A DNA stretch of 50,344 nucleotides from Microbacteriaceae bacterium (GTDB lineage: Bacteria > Actinomycetota > Actinomycetes > Actinomycetales > Microbacteriaceae): positions 1 through 50,344 of the forward strand of contig JAODAR010000006.1 of assembly GCA_025463545.1 (NCBI GenBank), written 5' to 3'. The notes below the pieces were generated by a model that saw only the letters and a list, made by a program, of their open reading frames with translations, was not told where the DNA came from and searched no databases. Both the position numbers and the translations under genes were made by a program. This document shows, piece by piece, positions 1 through 7,943 of this stretch. The number at the start of each line of letters is the position of its first letter. Position 1 is the first letter of the stretch.

Positions 1-1437
1 ACCGAATGGGCCGGCGCGCTTCCCGCTTTCGGCATCGCCGGCGGCGCTGCTGGTCCGGGCGGCGACGCGGAGCTGATGAGCGACGGCGGGCTGCTCCGGG
101 CGATGCAGGCCGGTTTCGCCGCGAAACGACAGCTGGAGGCGTTCCTCACCGCCGGTGCCGGTCAGCTCGCCCACCGCTCCCGGCCCGAGCTCGGGGCGGA
201 GAGCCTGGCCAAGCAGAACGGCTGGGGCAACGCACCCGCGTTGCTGGCCGAACTCGGCCGGATCACCACCGCCGAAGCGGGGCGGCTCTGCCGGGTCGGC
301 GACGCAACCAGGGACCGCACCAACCTGCAGGGCGAACGACTCCCGGCCCGGTGGGCGGCAGTGGCCGCCGCGGTGAACGCGGGCGACATCGGTGTGGACT
401 CCGCCCTGCACATCATCAGCAGCCTCGGGCAGGCGTCCCCCCGGGCGCCGCAGGGCGCGGTCGAGACCGCCGAGCGGATGCTCGTCGAATTCAGCGGCCA
501 GAACCCCGCCGATTCGGTGCGGAAACTGTCCATCCTCTGCCGGGACCGGCTCGACACCGACGGCATCGAACCCCGCGAACAGGAACTCATCAACGAACGC
601 TCCCTCCGCTACAGCACCCGACCCAACGGGATGGAACGCCTCGAGGTGCTCCTCGACCCGCTCAGCATGAGCTACGTCCGCGCCGGGATCGAGGGCCTCG
701 TCGGCGACACCCTCAGAAAAGTCCGCTTCGAACAGAACCCCACCACACACCCCGGCGACCGCGCCGACGGCTGCGACGACCACCACCAGACCCTCACCGA
801 CCGCGACGCCGACGGCCGCACGATCGAACAAATCCGCGCCGACGCCCTCGTCGACTCGTTCAAACACGTCCTCTCCTGCCAGAACGCGTTCCCCGCCCTG
901 CAACACACCACCATCGTCGTGCGGCTGGACCTGGACACCCTGACCGGCAGCCTCGGCACCGCCCAGAACGACACCGCCCAGAACGACACCGCCCGGAACG
1001 GCGCCGCGCGGATCGACGGCGCCGAGCAACCCATCTCCGCCGCAACCGCCCGGAAACTCGCCGCCGACGCCGACATCATCCCCCTCGTCCTCGGCGGGAA
1101 CAGCGAAATACTCGACCTGGGCCGCAAACGACGCCTGTTCACCCGAGCCCAGAAACTCGCCCTGATCGACCGCGACGGCGGCTGCGCCTGGTCCAACTGC
1201 AACAAACCACCCGCATACACCGAAGTCCACCACCTCAAATGGTGGAAGAAACACGCCGGCCCCACCAACCTCCTCAACGGCGTCCTGTTGTGCAGCACCC
1301 ACCACCACCTCCTCCACCGCGAAGGCTGGGACATCCACGTCACCGACAACATCCCCTGGTTCATCCCCCCAACCACCATCGACACCACCCGGACCCCCCG
1401 CCGCGGCGGCCGCATCCACGAACCAGCCGCCGCCTGA
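1..1437 (+). CDS. DUF222 / HNH endonuclease domain protein (5' partial)
   Basis: The reading frame is open from the first base, so the true start probably lies upstream; the first internal ATG is at 76. About 478 residues are visible. The N-terminal two thirds is an alpha-helical DUF222 (13E12 repeat-type) region. The C-terminus has an HNH nuclease module near 1180-1330: a DGGCAW..C zinc-knuckle half, the EVHHLKWW His-His core, and a distal NLLNG..LC..HHHLLH segment. These are typical single-strand or nicking HNH folds, abundant and multicopy in actinobacteria, and of uncertain role. A 15-bp repeat (961-1005) lengthens the linker before the HNH domain. It is followed by a repeat-rich spacer rather than a co-transcribed gene. 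Domain assignment is confident; biological role is not. Confidence 0.85.
   Translation, partial: TEWAGALPAFGIAGGAAGPGGDAELMSDGGLLRAMQAGFAAKRQLEAFLTAGAGQLAHRSRPELGAESLAKQNGWGNAPALLAELGRITTAEAGRLCRVGDATRDRTNLQGERLPARWAAVAAAVNAGDIGVDSALHIISSLGQASPRAPQGAVETAERMLVEFSGQNPADSVRKLSILCRDRLDTDGIEPREQELINERSLRYSTRPNGMERLEVLLDPLSMSYVRAGIEGLVGDTLRKVRFEQNPTTHPGDRADGCDDHHQTLTDRDADGRTIEQIRADALVDSFKHVLSCQNAFPALQHTTIVVRLDLDTLTGSLGTAQNDTAQNDTARNGAARIDGAEQPISAATARKLAADADIIPLVLGGNSEILDLGRKRRLFTRAQKLALIDRDGGCAWSNCNKPPAYTEVHHLKWWKKHAGPTNLLNGVLLCSTHHHLLHREGWDIHVTDNIPWFIPPTTIDTTRTPRRGGRIHEPAAA
961..1005 (+). repeat. 15-bp in-frame tandem repeat, 3 copies
   Basis: Units at 961-975 and 976-990 are identical and 991-1005 is a degenerate third copy. 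They encode QNDTA-type pentapeptides in the linker ahead of the HNH domain, keeping frame. Confidence 0.9.
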
Positions 1438-1460
1438 CCGCCCCCGCAGCCTGGACGGCG

Positions 1461-1652
1461 CGACCCGCAACCCGCTACCCACAGCACGACCAGCAGCACG
1501 GCGGCACGTGAGCCCGACGGCACAGCCACACAGCGGCGACCCACAGCACGACGGTACGACCCACAACCTGCTACCGACAGCACGACCAACACGACCGGCA
1601 GCACGACAGCCCGACCGCACAGCCACAACTGCGACCCACAGCACGACCGGCG
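1461..1652. repeat. Imperfect ~96-bp tandem duplication in non-coding spacer
   Basis: The spacer between the HNH gene and dgt is C/A-rich and built of recurring CAGCACGAC words. The segment starting CGACCC at 1461 recurs at 1557 with few changes, and the segment 1515-1552 recurs at 1612-1647, giving a period of about 96-97 bp. No convincing gene was seen; an apparent frame across it shows only low-complexity Pro/Thr/Arg residues. Confidence 0.7.
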
Positions 1653-1694
1653 GCACGACCGACACCAGCCAAACCGACCTCAGCTCGGAGCTAC

Positions 1695-3242
1695 ATGGTG
1701 CAGTCTGGTGTGATGCAGAACTCCGCCCAACCGAATGACAGTGTGGCCCCTCGCAGCCGTGACGTTGAGGAACCGCAGGATGAGCGGGGCGAGAACGGCT
1801 TTCACGACTTCCGCGTCGACCTGGAGCGCATCCGCTTCTCGCCGTATTTCTCCCGCCTCTCCGCCGTCACCCAGGTGATCCCGCAGGCGGGATCCGGCAC
1901 GACGATCCACAACCGGCTGACCCATTCGCTCAAGGTCACCGCAGTGGCGCGGTCCATCGCGGTCAGCCTCCGCGACGGGTCCGAAGAGAGCCGGAAGATC
2001 ATCGCCGAGCTCGGCGGCTGCGACCCGGTCGTGGTGCAGGCCGCGGCCAGCGCCCATGACCTCGGGCACCCGCCGTTCGGGCACCTCGGCGAGCAGGTTC
2101 TCGACCGGCTCGGTCGCGGCAAGCTCGGGCTTGCCGATGGATTCGAGGGCAACGCCCAGTCCTTCCGAATCCTCACCACCCTCGACACCTGCGACGCCGC
2201 TGAGCGCGGACTCAACCTCACGGCCGCCGTGCGGGCCGCAGTGCTCAAGTACCCGTGGACGCGCGATGAATGGAAGACCACCGAAGACCGCCCCGCACAG
2301 GAGCTGCCCCGTGGCGTGGGCATGGACCGGGCAAACGGGGCGCAGAAGTTCTCGGCCTATTCGATCGACGCCGCCGAGATGGCGGAGGTGAAGAGCGCAT
2401 ACCCGAATATCGGGAAACACCAGCAGACCGTTGAATGCTCGGTCATGGACATCGCCGATGACATCGCCTATTCGGTGCACGACCTCGACGATTTCTACCG
2501 GGCCGGCGTGTTGCAGCACACCCCGGTGTCTGCCGAGCTCACCAGCTGGCTCGCCAACCAGGGTCAACTGGCCACGCTCGAACGCCCGGAGCTGGAGTCA
2601 TCGCTGCGCACGCCGGGGTACTCGCTTGAATTGGCGTGGCGTTCCGTGCAGCGGAAGGATGCCTGGATCGCCGACCAGGATGCGTTCCGGGAAGCGGTGC
2701 TCCGGGTGAACCTCGGCTTGGTCGAGGGGCTGCTCGCCACCCCGTACGACGGCGGCATTGCCGCCGACCGAGCGGTGGCGGCCTTCACGCGGCACTGGAT
2801 TGACCGGCTGCAGGCATCCGTCGTCGTCGAGAAGCACCCGGATATACGCAGCGGGCACGTGCGTTTGGCACAGGATGCCTGGCATGACGTTGTTGTACTC
2901 AAATTCGTGCACTCGCGTTTCGTGCTGGACCGACCCGACCTCACGATCTACCAGCGCGGCCAGGCCAGGGTGCTGGAGGCGCTGGTGGCTGGGTTCCATG
3001 CCTGGCTGGGTGATCCGGATGACGCGGCCAGGGCACCGCGTCGACTCACGGACTCGGTGGAGCTGACCACGCAGGCGTACCGTGAGCGTGGTGGCGCACC
3101 CGGGGCTGACGTGGCCCGCCTCGGACGGTCGCGGGCGGTGCTGGACTACATTGCCTCGTTCACCGACGCGCAGGCGCTGTCAGCTGCAGCCCTGATCAGC
3201 GGAACCTCTGACCGGCTGTGGGAAGACGGCCGGAGCCTATAG
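1695..3242 (+). CDS. dgt: Deoxyguanosinetriphosphate triphosphohydrolase-like protein
   Basis: 515 aa HD-superfamily dNTPase that removes triphosphate from dNTPs and so affects nucleotide pools in the cytosol. The start region carries the R-F-S-P-Y-F-S-R-L motif (~48-55). The metal site is visible as H77 (RLTHSLKV), the H121-D122 pair and the HPPFGH segment 125-130, followed by GFEGNAQS, diagnostic of the dGTPase family. A later MDIADDIAYSVHDLDD stretch supplies the distal metal Asp. Length fits actinobacterial Dgt. The ATG at 1695 is used; an internal ATG at 1713 is possible. It converges on the HhH-GPD gene with 39 bp between stops. In many actinobacteria dgt precedes dnaG; here it does not. 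Confidence 0.9.
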   Translation: MVQSGVMQNSAQPNDSVAPRSRDVEEPQDERGENGFHDFRVDLERIRFSPYFSRLSAVTQVIPQAGSGTTIHNRLTHSLKVTAVARSIAVSLRDGSEESRKIIAELGGCDPVVVQAAASAHDLGHPPFGHLGEQVLDRLGRGKLGLADGFEGNAQSFRILTTLDTCDAAERGLNLTAAVRAAVLKYPWTRDEWKTTEDRPAQELPRGVGMDRANGAQKFSAYSIDAAEMAEVKSAYPNIGKHQQTVECSVMDIADDIAYSVHDLDDFYRAGVLQHTPVSAELTSWLANQGQLATLERPELESSLRTPGYSLELAWRSVQRKDAWIADQDAFREAVLRVNLGLVEGLLATPYDGGIAADRAVAAFTRHWIDRLQASVVVEKHPDIRSGHVRLAQDAWHDVVVLKFVHSRFVLDRPDLTIYQRGQARVLEALVAGFHAWLGDPDDAARAPRRLTDSVELTTQAYRERGGAPGADVARLGRSRAVLDYIASFTDAQALSAAALISGTSDRLWEDGRSL

Positions 3243-3281
3243 GGGCTGCGTGCGGTGGTCGTGCGTCGCAATCTATGACGG

Positions 3282-3854
3282 CTATTTCTTCGCGGCCGCC
3301 TTGGCCGCGCGCTTGGTTTCCCGCACCCGGCCGAGGGAGTCTGCATCGATGATGTCCGCGACCGAGCGGTAGCTTCCCTCCTCGCCATATGCGCCGGCAG
3401 CCTCCTGCCAGCCGTCGCCGGTGAAGCCGTACTGCTTCCCGAGAAGGGCCACGAAGATCTTCGCCTTCTGCTCGCCGAACCCTGGCAGGGCCTTCAACCG
3501 GCTGAAGACCTCCGACCCGTCGGGGTCTCCGCGGGTCCAGATTGCTGACGCCTCACCGTCCCAGTCGTCGACGATGGCCTGGCACAGCGCCTGAACTCGC
3601 CCAGCCATGTTGCCCGGATACCGGTGCACTGCCGGCGGCGTGCGGAACAGCGCGGCGAAGGAATCCGTGTCCTGGTCGGCGATCGTCGCGGCATCGAACT
3701 CGCCCAGCCGTTCCTTGATCTTCAGCGGACCCGCGAAAGCAGTCTCCATCGGCACCTGCTGGTCCAACAGCATGCCGATGAGCAGCGCGAGCGGATTCTC
3801 TGACAACAACGCGTCCGCGGTGTCGTCGCCGGTGATATGCAGGTTTCCAGTCAT
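3282..3854 (-). CDS. HhH-GPD-type base excision DNA repair family protein
   Basis: 190 aa. The start at 3854 is chosen because a purine-rich GGGAGGATGAGG stretch precedes the ATG; a longer frame to 3965 would run into the neighbouring lipoprotein gene. The fold is indicated by NPLALLIGMLLDQQVPMETAF at the N-terminus, typical of the actinobacterial HhH-GPD subgroup, and a helix-hairpin-helix element LKALPGFGEQKAKIF (120-134). A lysine/alanine-rich tail (182-190) follows. Family members are DNA glycosylase-like; no Fe-S cysteines are present, and the catalytic lysine or aspartate cannot be assigned by eye. It lies near dgt and the SRAP gene, so the area has a DNA-integrity flavour, but there is no operon link to them. 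Confidence 0.8.
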   Translation of the reverse strand: MTGNLHITGDDTADALLSENPLALLIGMLLDQQVPMETAFAGPLKIKERLGEFDAATIADQDTDSFAALFRTPPAVHRYPGNMAGRVQALCQAIVDDWDGEASAIWTRGDPDGSEVFSRLKALPGFGEQKAKIFVALLGKQYGFTGDGWQEAAGAYGEEGSYRSVADIIDADSLGRVRETKRAAKAAAKK

Positions 3855-3897
3855 GCCCTCATCCTCCCAGCGAAGTGACGCTGAGCGACAGAGCGTG

Positions 3898-4272
3898 TTA
3901 CTTGCCGTCTGCCAGGCCCTTCGCCACCCGAGCGCTCTGTTCGGGGCAGTACTTGGCCGCAGCATCGGTCAGTAGCCGGTGTGCCGTGGTGAGCCCGTCT
4001 TCGGCGGTGGTGCCCTTTGGCGCGTAGTTGATGACGAAGGAGTCCACCAGATCGCTGATCTTGGCTTTGGGCATCTCGGCGAGCTTCCTGCACACCTGCT
4101 CGCCATAAAGGTTCACCGCTGTGCGAATCTGCTGGTCGAGCCGCTCCTGCTCTGAGAGCGATGCCGGAGGCGAAGCAGGCGTCGGGGTGATCGGCTGTGG
4201 AGCGCCCTCAATCGTGCACCCGGTCAACAGCAAAGCTGCGCAGACCACGATGCTGGTGAAGGTGAGGCGCAT
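3898..4272 (-). CDS. Small exported lipoprotein of unknown function
   Basis: 124 aa. The N-terminus is a lipoprotein signal: a short basic start, a hydrophobic stretch and lipobox LLLTGC with Cys19 as the lipidation site. The mature part starts with a Pro/Thr-rich spacer (24-40), then a helical region with two cysteines (YGEQVCRKL and KYCPEQS) that could form a disulfide. The pattern resembles DUF732-like small actinobacterial exported proteins, but I do not assign the family. It lies 43 bp upstream of the HhH-GPD start on the same strand and could be co-transcribed with it. Confidence 0.75.
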   Translation of the reverse strand: MRLTFTSIVVCAALLLTGCTIEGAPQPITPTPASPPASLSEQERLDQQIRTAVNLYGEQVCRKLAEMPKAKISDLVDSFVINYAPKGTTAEDGLTTAHRLLTDAAAKYCPEQSARVAKGLADGK

Positions 4273-4295
4273 GCCTCAGGATAACCCCGCGCCGG

Positions 4296-4901
4296 TCACA
4301 CGAGCCGTTTCACGCCCGGTGGAGTGCGACGAGCCCGGGCAATCATCATCACAGCACCGAGGAGAACCAAGCCGCCCGTGCTCCACAGGGCGACAACCGG
4401 CAGGTCGTAGCCGCTGCTCGCGAGTGAAGTGCTCGTCAGTGGTGAGCTCGTCAGTGGTGAGCTGGCAGGTGGTGTGCTCGCGCCCGGCACGCTCGGGGTG
4501 ACGACCGCAGGGCTGGCGGGCACGACGTCCATGGTGACCGAGCAGGCCCGCTGCGACGTGACTCCGACCGCATTGACGAGGTAGGCGCCCGTGGCGTCGT
4601 GCGGGAACATCACCATCAGCGTTCCGCCGCCGGTGGGGGACGCGGTCTTGCTCAGGGACGCAGCCGCAACACCGTCGAGCGTGATGGCGCCGCTGCCGGT
4701 GACCGTGACGTCGTACTGCTCGCCTGGGGCGAAGCATCCGTCATTGAAGGTGACTGTCACGGTCGTGTCTGGTGCCGCTGTTCCAACGACGGATGCGCAC
4801 GGGCCGGCCGGCGGGTACGGAGCGACGGCATACGCGGCGGTCGGAATCCCGAGGAATCCGCCAGCGGCGAGGGCGAGGATCGCGAGAGATTTCTTGAGCA
4901 T
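4296..4901 (-). CDS. Secreted, probably wall-anchored surface protein with degenerate LAxTG motif
   Basis: 201 aa. A Sec signal peptide ends near A25 (TAAYA), the mature part is a small beta-rich domain (30-128) with three cysteines (C35, C56, C120), then a Pro/Ser/Thr stalk (129-160). The C-terminus has the sortase layout: LASSG (160-164), a hydrophobic segment (~168-188) and RARR (189-192). Class E sortases recognise LAxTG, so Ser for Thr makes this a variant or a decayed signal; it may simply be a C-terminal membrane anchor. A good Shine-Dalgarno (AAGGA) precedes the ATG. The stalk contains a 15-bp repeat. No sortase gene lies in the window. Confidence 0.75.
   Translation of the reverse strand: MLKKSLAILALAAGGFLGIPTAAYAVAPYPPAGPCASVVGTAAPDTTVTVTFNDGCFAPGEQYDVTVTGSGAITLDGVAAASLSKTASPTGGGTLMVMFPHDATGAYLVNAVGVTSQRACSVTMDVVPASPAVVTPSVPGASTPPASSPLTSSPLTSTSLASSGYDLPVVALWSTGGLVLLGAVMMIARARRTPPGVKRLV
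4431..4460 (-). repeat. 15-bp in-frame tandem repeat, 2+ copies
   Basis: Identical 15-bp units at 4431-4445 and 4446-4460, with a degenerate third after them, encode the SSPLT pentapeptides of the stalk of the surface protein. Confidence 0.85.
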
Positions 4902-5267
4902 GGCAGGAGTCCTTCACGTGAATGAATGACACCAGTCCCGAAATCTGGCGGGCCCTTCGTAAGGGGCCTGTTCACAAGATAGTGAGAATTCATCGCCACG
5001 ATGGGTTCACCCCCTGGTTCGAGGGTGTTTGTACCCCTAACTGGGGTGGTTCCGGAGGCAGTTGACCGTTTGGCGGACTTGTGACGCCGGAGGCGGCTAC
5101 GGACTCAGGGTTGCTGGCTACCGACTCCCAGAGCTGCGCCGATAGTCAACAGCGAATGTGCCGCCATCGTGCGGCCAGTAGAGCGCGGATTCTGTTGAGT
5201 GCGGTGTGCCCGAGCTCACCGCGCGGGCGCACGGCCTGCGCCGGTTTTTCGCTGCAAATACACGCGA
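4902..5267. other. 366-bp intergenic region, promoter of surface protein gene, no gene seen
   Basis: The region carries the 5' end of the surface protein gene on the minus strand. Between about 5005 and 5055 it has several short G/C-run inverted repeats (for example a 5-bp ACCCC stem with a 5-nt loop around 5034-5048). They look like regulator sites or leader hairpins, but no known consensus was matched. Frames across it are low quality and antisense to the next small gene. Confidence 0.4.
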
Positions 5268-5429
5268 CTACAAAACGACGCTGTGGTGCCACTCGGTCGC
5301 ATGGTCGGTCGAGCAGAAACGGTAGGACCCGTAGTGAGCAGCCGCCTTCTGGATCCGGGTTCCGCACAGCGAGCAGCGGCGCTGCCGATCACGCAGGCGC
5401 AGCGCGAACGTGCGAATCCGTTCCCCCAT
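5268..5429 (-). CDS. 53-aa zinc-knuckle-type small protein
   Basis: An ATG at 5429 opens a 53-codon frame ending TAG at 5268-5270. It begins MGERIRTFALRLRDRQRRC and contains C19-x-x-C22-G and F-C39-S-T-D-H43-x-x-E-W-H, a plausible four-ligand zinc site (Cys19, Cys22, Cys39 and His43 or His48). The N-terminal 18 residues are strongly basic and amphipathic. It starts 60 bp from the divergent SRAP gene, so the pair may share a promoter region. The compact Cys/His layout argues that this is a real gene rather than a chance frame; function is unknown, nucleic-acid binding being one possibility. Confidence 0.6.
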   Translation of the reverse strand: MGERIRTFALRLRDRQRRCSLCGTRIQKAAAHYGSYRFCSTDHATEWHHSVVL

Positions 5430-5489
5430 ACCGCAAGTCTACCGGCCGCTCACCTTGCCCCGGCTGCGTGGCCCGTCTAGCCTGACCTC

Positions 5490-6194
5490 ATGTGCGGACG
5501 TTTCGCGATGGACCAGTCCACCGATGACCTGATTCAGGAGTTCGTCGCCGAGGGCGGTGATTTCCGCGACTGGCGGCCGAGCTACAACATCGCTCCCACC
5601 GACCCGGCGCCGCTGGTGCGGGAGCGCGAGCATCACGGCGAGGTCAGCCGCACCCTCGATGTCGCCAGTTGGGGGTTGAAGCCGGCATGGGTGAAAGCCA
5701 GAGGCCCGGCCGCGATCAATGCCCGGCTGGAATCGGTCGCCACCAACGGGCTGTTCCGCACCGCCTTCGCCACGAAGCGCTGCGTCGTGCCGATGACCGG
5801 CTACTACGAGTGGCAGGATCTGCCCGACGGCAAGCAGCCACACTTCATCCATGGCCCCCATTCGTCCCTCGCCGCGGCCGGACTGTACTCGGCGAGGAAG
5901 GAAGACGACGGCACCTGGGGCCTCACCATGACCATCATCACCCGGGAGGCACGCGACGCATCCGGCGAGATTCATGACCGGATGCCGGTGTTCCTCACCC
6001 CCGATGTGCTCGAGGACTGGCTGCGCCCGGTCACAATCGAGCAGCCCGGCGAAATGCTCGCACTGCTCGATCGCACGTCGGCCGCGGTTGCTGCGACTAT
6101 CACCAGCTACCCCGTCTCCCGGCGCGTCAACAGCGTGCGCGACGAGTCGATTCCGCGTGACGACCCGACCTTGATCGAACCGATCGACCTCTGA
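5490..6194 (+). CDS. SOS response-associated peptidase (SRAP) family, YedK/HMCES-like
   Basis: 234 aa. SRAP proteins bind abasic sites in single-stranded DNA and form a protective thiazolidine crosslink through Cys2. All hallmarks are visible: MCGR with Cys2 exposed after Met removal, YNIAPT with Asn33, WGLKPAW, the INARLE block (77-82), GYYEW with Glu107, and the catalytic His162 in the HDRMPV block. Length is normal. The start is fixed by the need for Cys at position 2. It is divergent from the small zinc-knuckle gene and convergent with the acetyltransferase downstream. No LexA box was recognised upstream. Confidence 0.95.
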   Translation: MCGRFAMDQSTDDLIQEFVAEGGDFRDWRPSYNIAPTDPAPLVREREHHGEVSRTLDVASWGLKPAWVKARGPAAINARLESVATNGLFRTAFATKRCVVPMTGYYEWQDLPDGKQPHFIHGPHSSLAAAGLYSARKEDDGTWGLTMTIITREARDASGEIHDRMPVFLTPDVLEDWLRPVTIEQPGEMLALLDRTSAAVAATITSYPVSRRVNSVRDESIPRDDPTLIEPIDL

Positions 6195-6230
6195 GCACCA
6201 CATACTGAACGCCAGCCCGAACGCCGGCAG

Positions 6231-6746
6231 TCACGCCGGCCGCAAGGCCTCCGCGATCGAATCCACCCGCTGGCGGTGGGTGTCCCCGGCCATGTCGGCT
6301 TCGGCAGGCCACCCACTGACCCGGGCCAGGAAGTCGTCGTACGTCCCCAGCACTCGGGCCGGATTGCCCGCCACCACGGTGCCCTCTGGCACTGACTTCG
6401 TCACCACGGCGCCCGCCCCCACTACGCAGCGGTCACCGACACTCACACCGGGCAGGATGATCGCCCCTGCGCCGATGAAGACGTCCGAGCCGATGCTCAC
6501 CGGCGCATACCGGTAACGGCGGCCCCGCTCGTCGCGATAGAGCCAGCCGGAACCGTCGTGCGTGATCAGCCGCACATCGCTGCTGACCGTGACGCGGTCG
6601 CCCACCGACACCAGCCACGGCTCGCTCGTGACGATCTTCGAGAGGATGCGGCAGTCCTCCCCGACCCGGCAGCCGAATGCCCGTGACGCCGCGGTCGGCC
6701 CCTTCCACTGCGTGAGCAGCCAGTACCTGATGTTCGAGAGCTTCAT
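6231..6746 (-). CDS. Left-handed beta-helix (hexapeptide repeat) O-acyltransferase
   Basis: 171 aa from ATG 6746 (an in-frame start at 6803 would add 19 residues without family similarity). Hexapeptide repeats of the V-x-I-G-x-x / V-x-V-G-D-R type run through 45-125 (SVGDRV, SIGSDVFIGAGA, SVGDRCVVGAGA), ending in VVAGNPARVLG, the typical tail of maltose/nodulation/WcaF-type acetyltransferases. H63 in RLITHDG fits the catalytic histidine. It probably O-acetylates a sugar of the adjacent polysaccharide. It stands alone on the minus strand, divergent from the polysaccharide operon, with 111 bp between starts. Confidence 0.85.
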   Translation of the reverse strand: MKLSNIRYWLLTQWKGPTAASRAFGCRVGEDCRILSKIVTSEPWLVSVGDRVTVSSDVRLITHDGSGWLYRDERGRRYRYAPVSIGSDVFIGAGAIILPGVSVGDRCVVGAGAVVTKSVPEGTVVAGNPARVLGTYDDFLARVSGWPAEADMAGDTHRQRVDSIAEALRPA

Positions 6747-6857
6747 CACGACCCGCTTCCATCTGCGTGGGCCAAGGGTAGGACCAAACGCCGCCCGGGG
6801 CATCCATTTGAGCTATTTTCAGGTATTGGTTGCATGCGGCGGCGGCGGTGCCCTTGA

Positions 6858-7943
6858 ATGGGGCGCATGCCTTCCACTCCTACCGGGCATGCCAGCTCAG
6901 TGGACCGTGCCGCCGAAAACCGCGACTGGGTCGACTTCGCCAAGGGCGTCGCGATCATCCTCGTTGTGCTCTATCACTGCGGTCTGTTCCTGAGCTCTCT
7001 CGATCTTGCCGAGGGGACGGCACGCATCCGGGCGTTGCTCGCCTTCTATCCGATGCCGGTCTTCTTCTTCGTCGCCGGGCTCACGAGCCAGCGGATGCTG
7101 ACCTGGTCGTTCAAGGATCTCTGGCGTCGACGCTTGCTCACGCTGGTCTACCTGTACCTGTTGTGGTCGGTGATTCGGGTGTTGTTCTATCTGGTGGTGC
7201 CGCACCTGCGCGCCACGGAGAGCGCCCCCACCGACCCGCTGAACGTGCTGCTGTTGCCGGTCTGGCCCACTAGCAGCTACTGGTTCGTCTGGGCGCTGGC
7301 CATCTTCACGCTGCTGGCCTGGCTGCTGCGCGGCCTGCCGCGCTGGTTGCAGGTCACCGGGGCGGTGCTGCTCGCGGTCGCCGGAACGACCCCGGGTCTT
7401 CTCGACACGAACAACGTTGGGTGGGATCGCGTCGCCCAGGACTTCGTGTTCTTCCTGGTGGCGCTGTTCATCCCGCATCAGACCTATCGTTTCGCCGCGC
7501 GAGTGCGGCTCTGGCATGCGATCGTGTTGACGGTCGCCTACGTCGGCCTGGCCGCGGCATTCGTATTGCTGCACGCCACACGCATCCCGGGGCTGATACT
7601 GCTCGAGAGCGCGGTGGCGGTGCTGCTCGGAATAGCGTGGTCGACGTTGCTGGTGCGGCTCCCGTGGCTCGGCTGGGTGAGCTCGCTCGGGCAGCGGAGC
7701 TTCCAGATCTACCTGGTGCACCTGTTCATCGTCGCCGTCGCTCTGTGGGCGCTCACCCCGCTCGCCGGCGTGCACGTGTTGCGGTTCGCGAACCTGGCAC
7801 CGTACCTGCTGGCGGCCCTGGTTTTGGTGGCGTCGGTATACCTGTCGAAGCTGCTGCGCCCGGTGCACTGGCTGTGGGTGAGCCCGTTCCGCAGCCGCTC
7901 GAAGAAAAGCAAGCCGGCCAAAAGGGTGGAGTCCCGACCGTGA
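6858..7943 (+). CDS. Acyltransferase 3 family membrane protein
   Basis: 361 aa with about ten hydrophobic segments. The N-terminus shows the family signature RDWVDFAKGVAIILVVLYHC, including the conserved His in the first membrane helix, followed by MPVFFFVAGL. Such integral membrane proteins transfer acyl groups, usually acetyl, to sugars of exported glycans. It is the first gene of the plus-strand polysaccharide operon. Its TGA overlaps the GTG start of the esterase by 4 nt, so the two are translationally coupled. A basic K/R-rich tail ends the protein. A second member of the same family lies at 26356-27489. Confidence 0.9.
   Translation: MGRMPSTPTGHASSVDRAAENRDWVDFAKGVAIILVVLYHCGLFLSSLDLAEGTARIRALLAFYPMPVFFFVAGLTSQRMLTWSFKDLWRRRLLTLVYLYLLWSVIRVLFYLVVPHLRATESAPTDPLNVLLLPVWPTSSYWFVWALAIFTLLAWLLRGLPRWLQVTGAVLLAVAGTTPGLLDTNNVGWDRVAQDFVFFLVALFIPHQTYRFAARVRLWHAIVLTVAYVGLAAAFVLLHATRIPGLILLESAVAVLLGIAWSTLLVRLPWLGWVSSLGQRSFQIYLVHLFIVAVALWALTPLAGVHVLRFANLAPYLLAALVLVASVYLSKLLRPVHWLWVSPFRSRSKKSKPAKRVESRP

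Noticed and set aside
6..1511. A long plus-strand frame rich in Arg/Pro over the HNH gene
   Set aside because: Its composition is the typical out-of-frame shadow in high-GC DNA; the overlapping frame has clear HNH motifs.
1438..1694. CRISPR-like array after the HNH gene
   Set aside because: Repeats are short, irregular and not separated by unique spacers of constant length; no cas genes.
5081..5485. A 134-aa plus-strand frame
   Set aside because: It opposes the small zinc-knuckle gene, overlaps the SRAP upstream region and shows no recognisable motif.
7421..7939. In-frame extension upstream of the esterase GTG
   Set aside because: It lies wholly inside the acyltransferase gene, has no family similarity, and would bury the lipoprotein signal.
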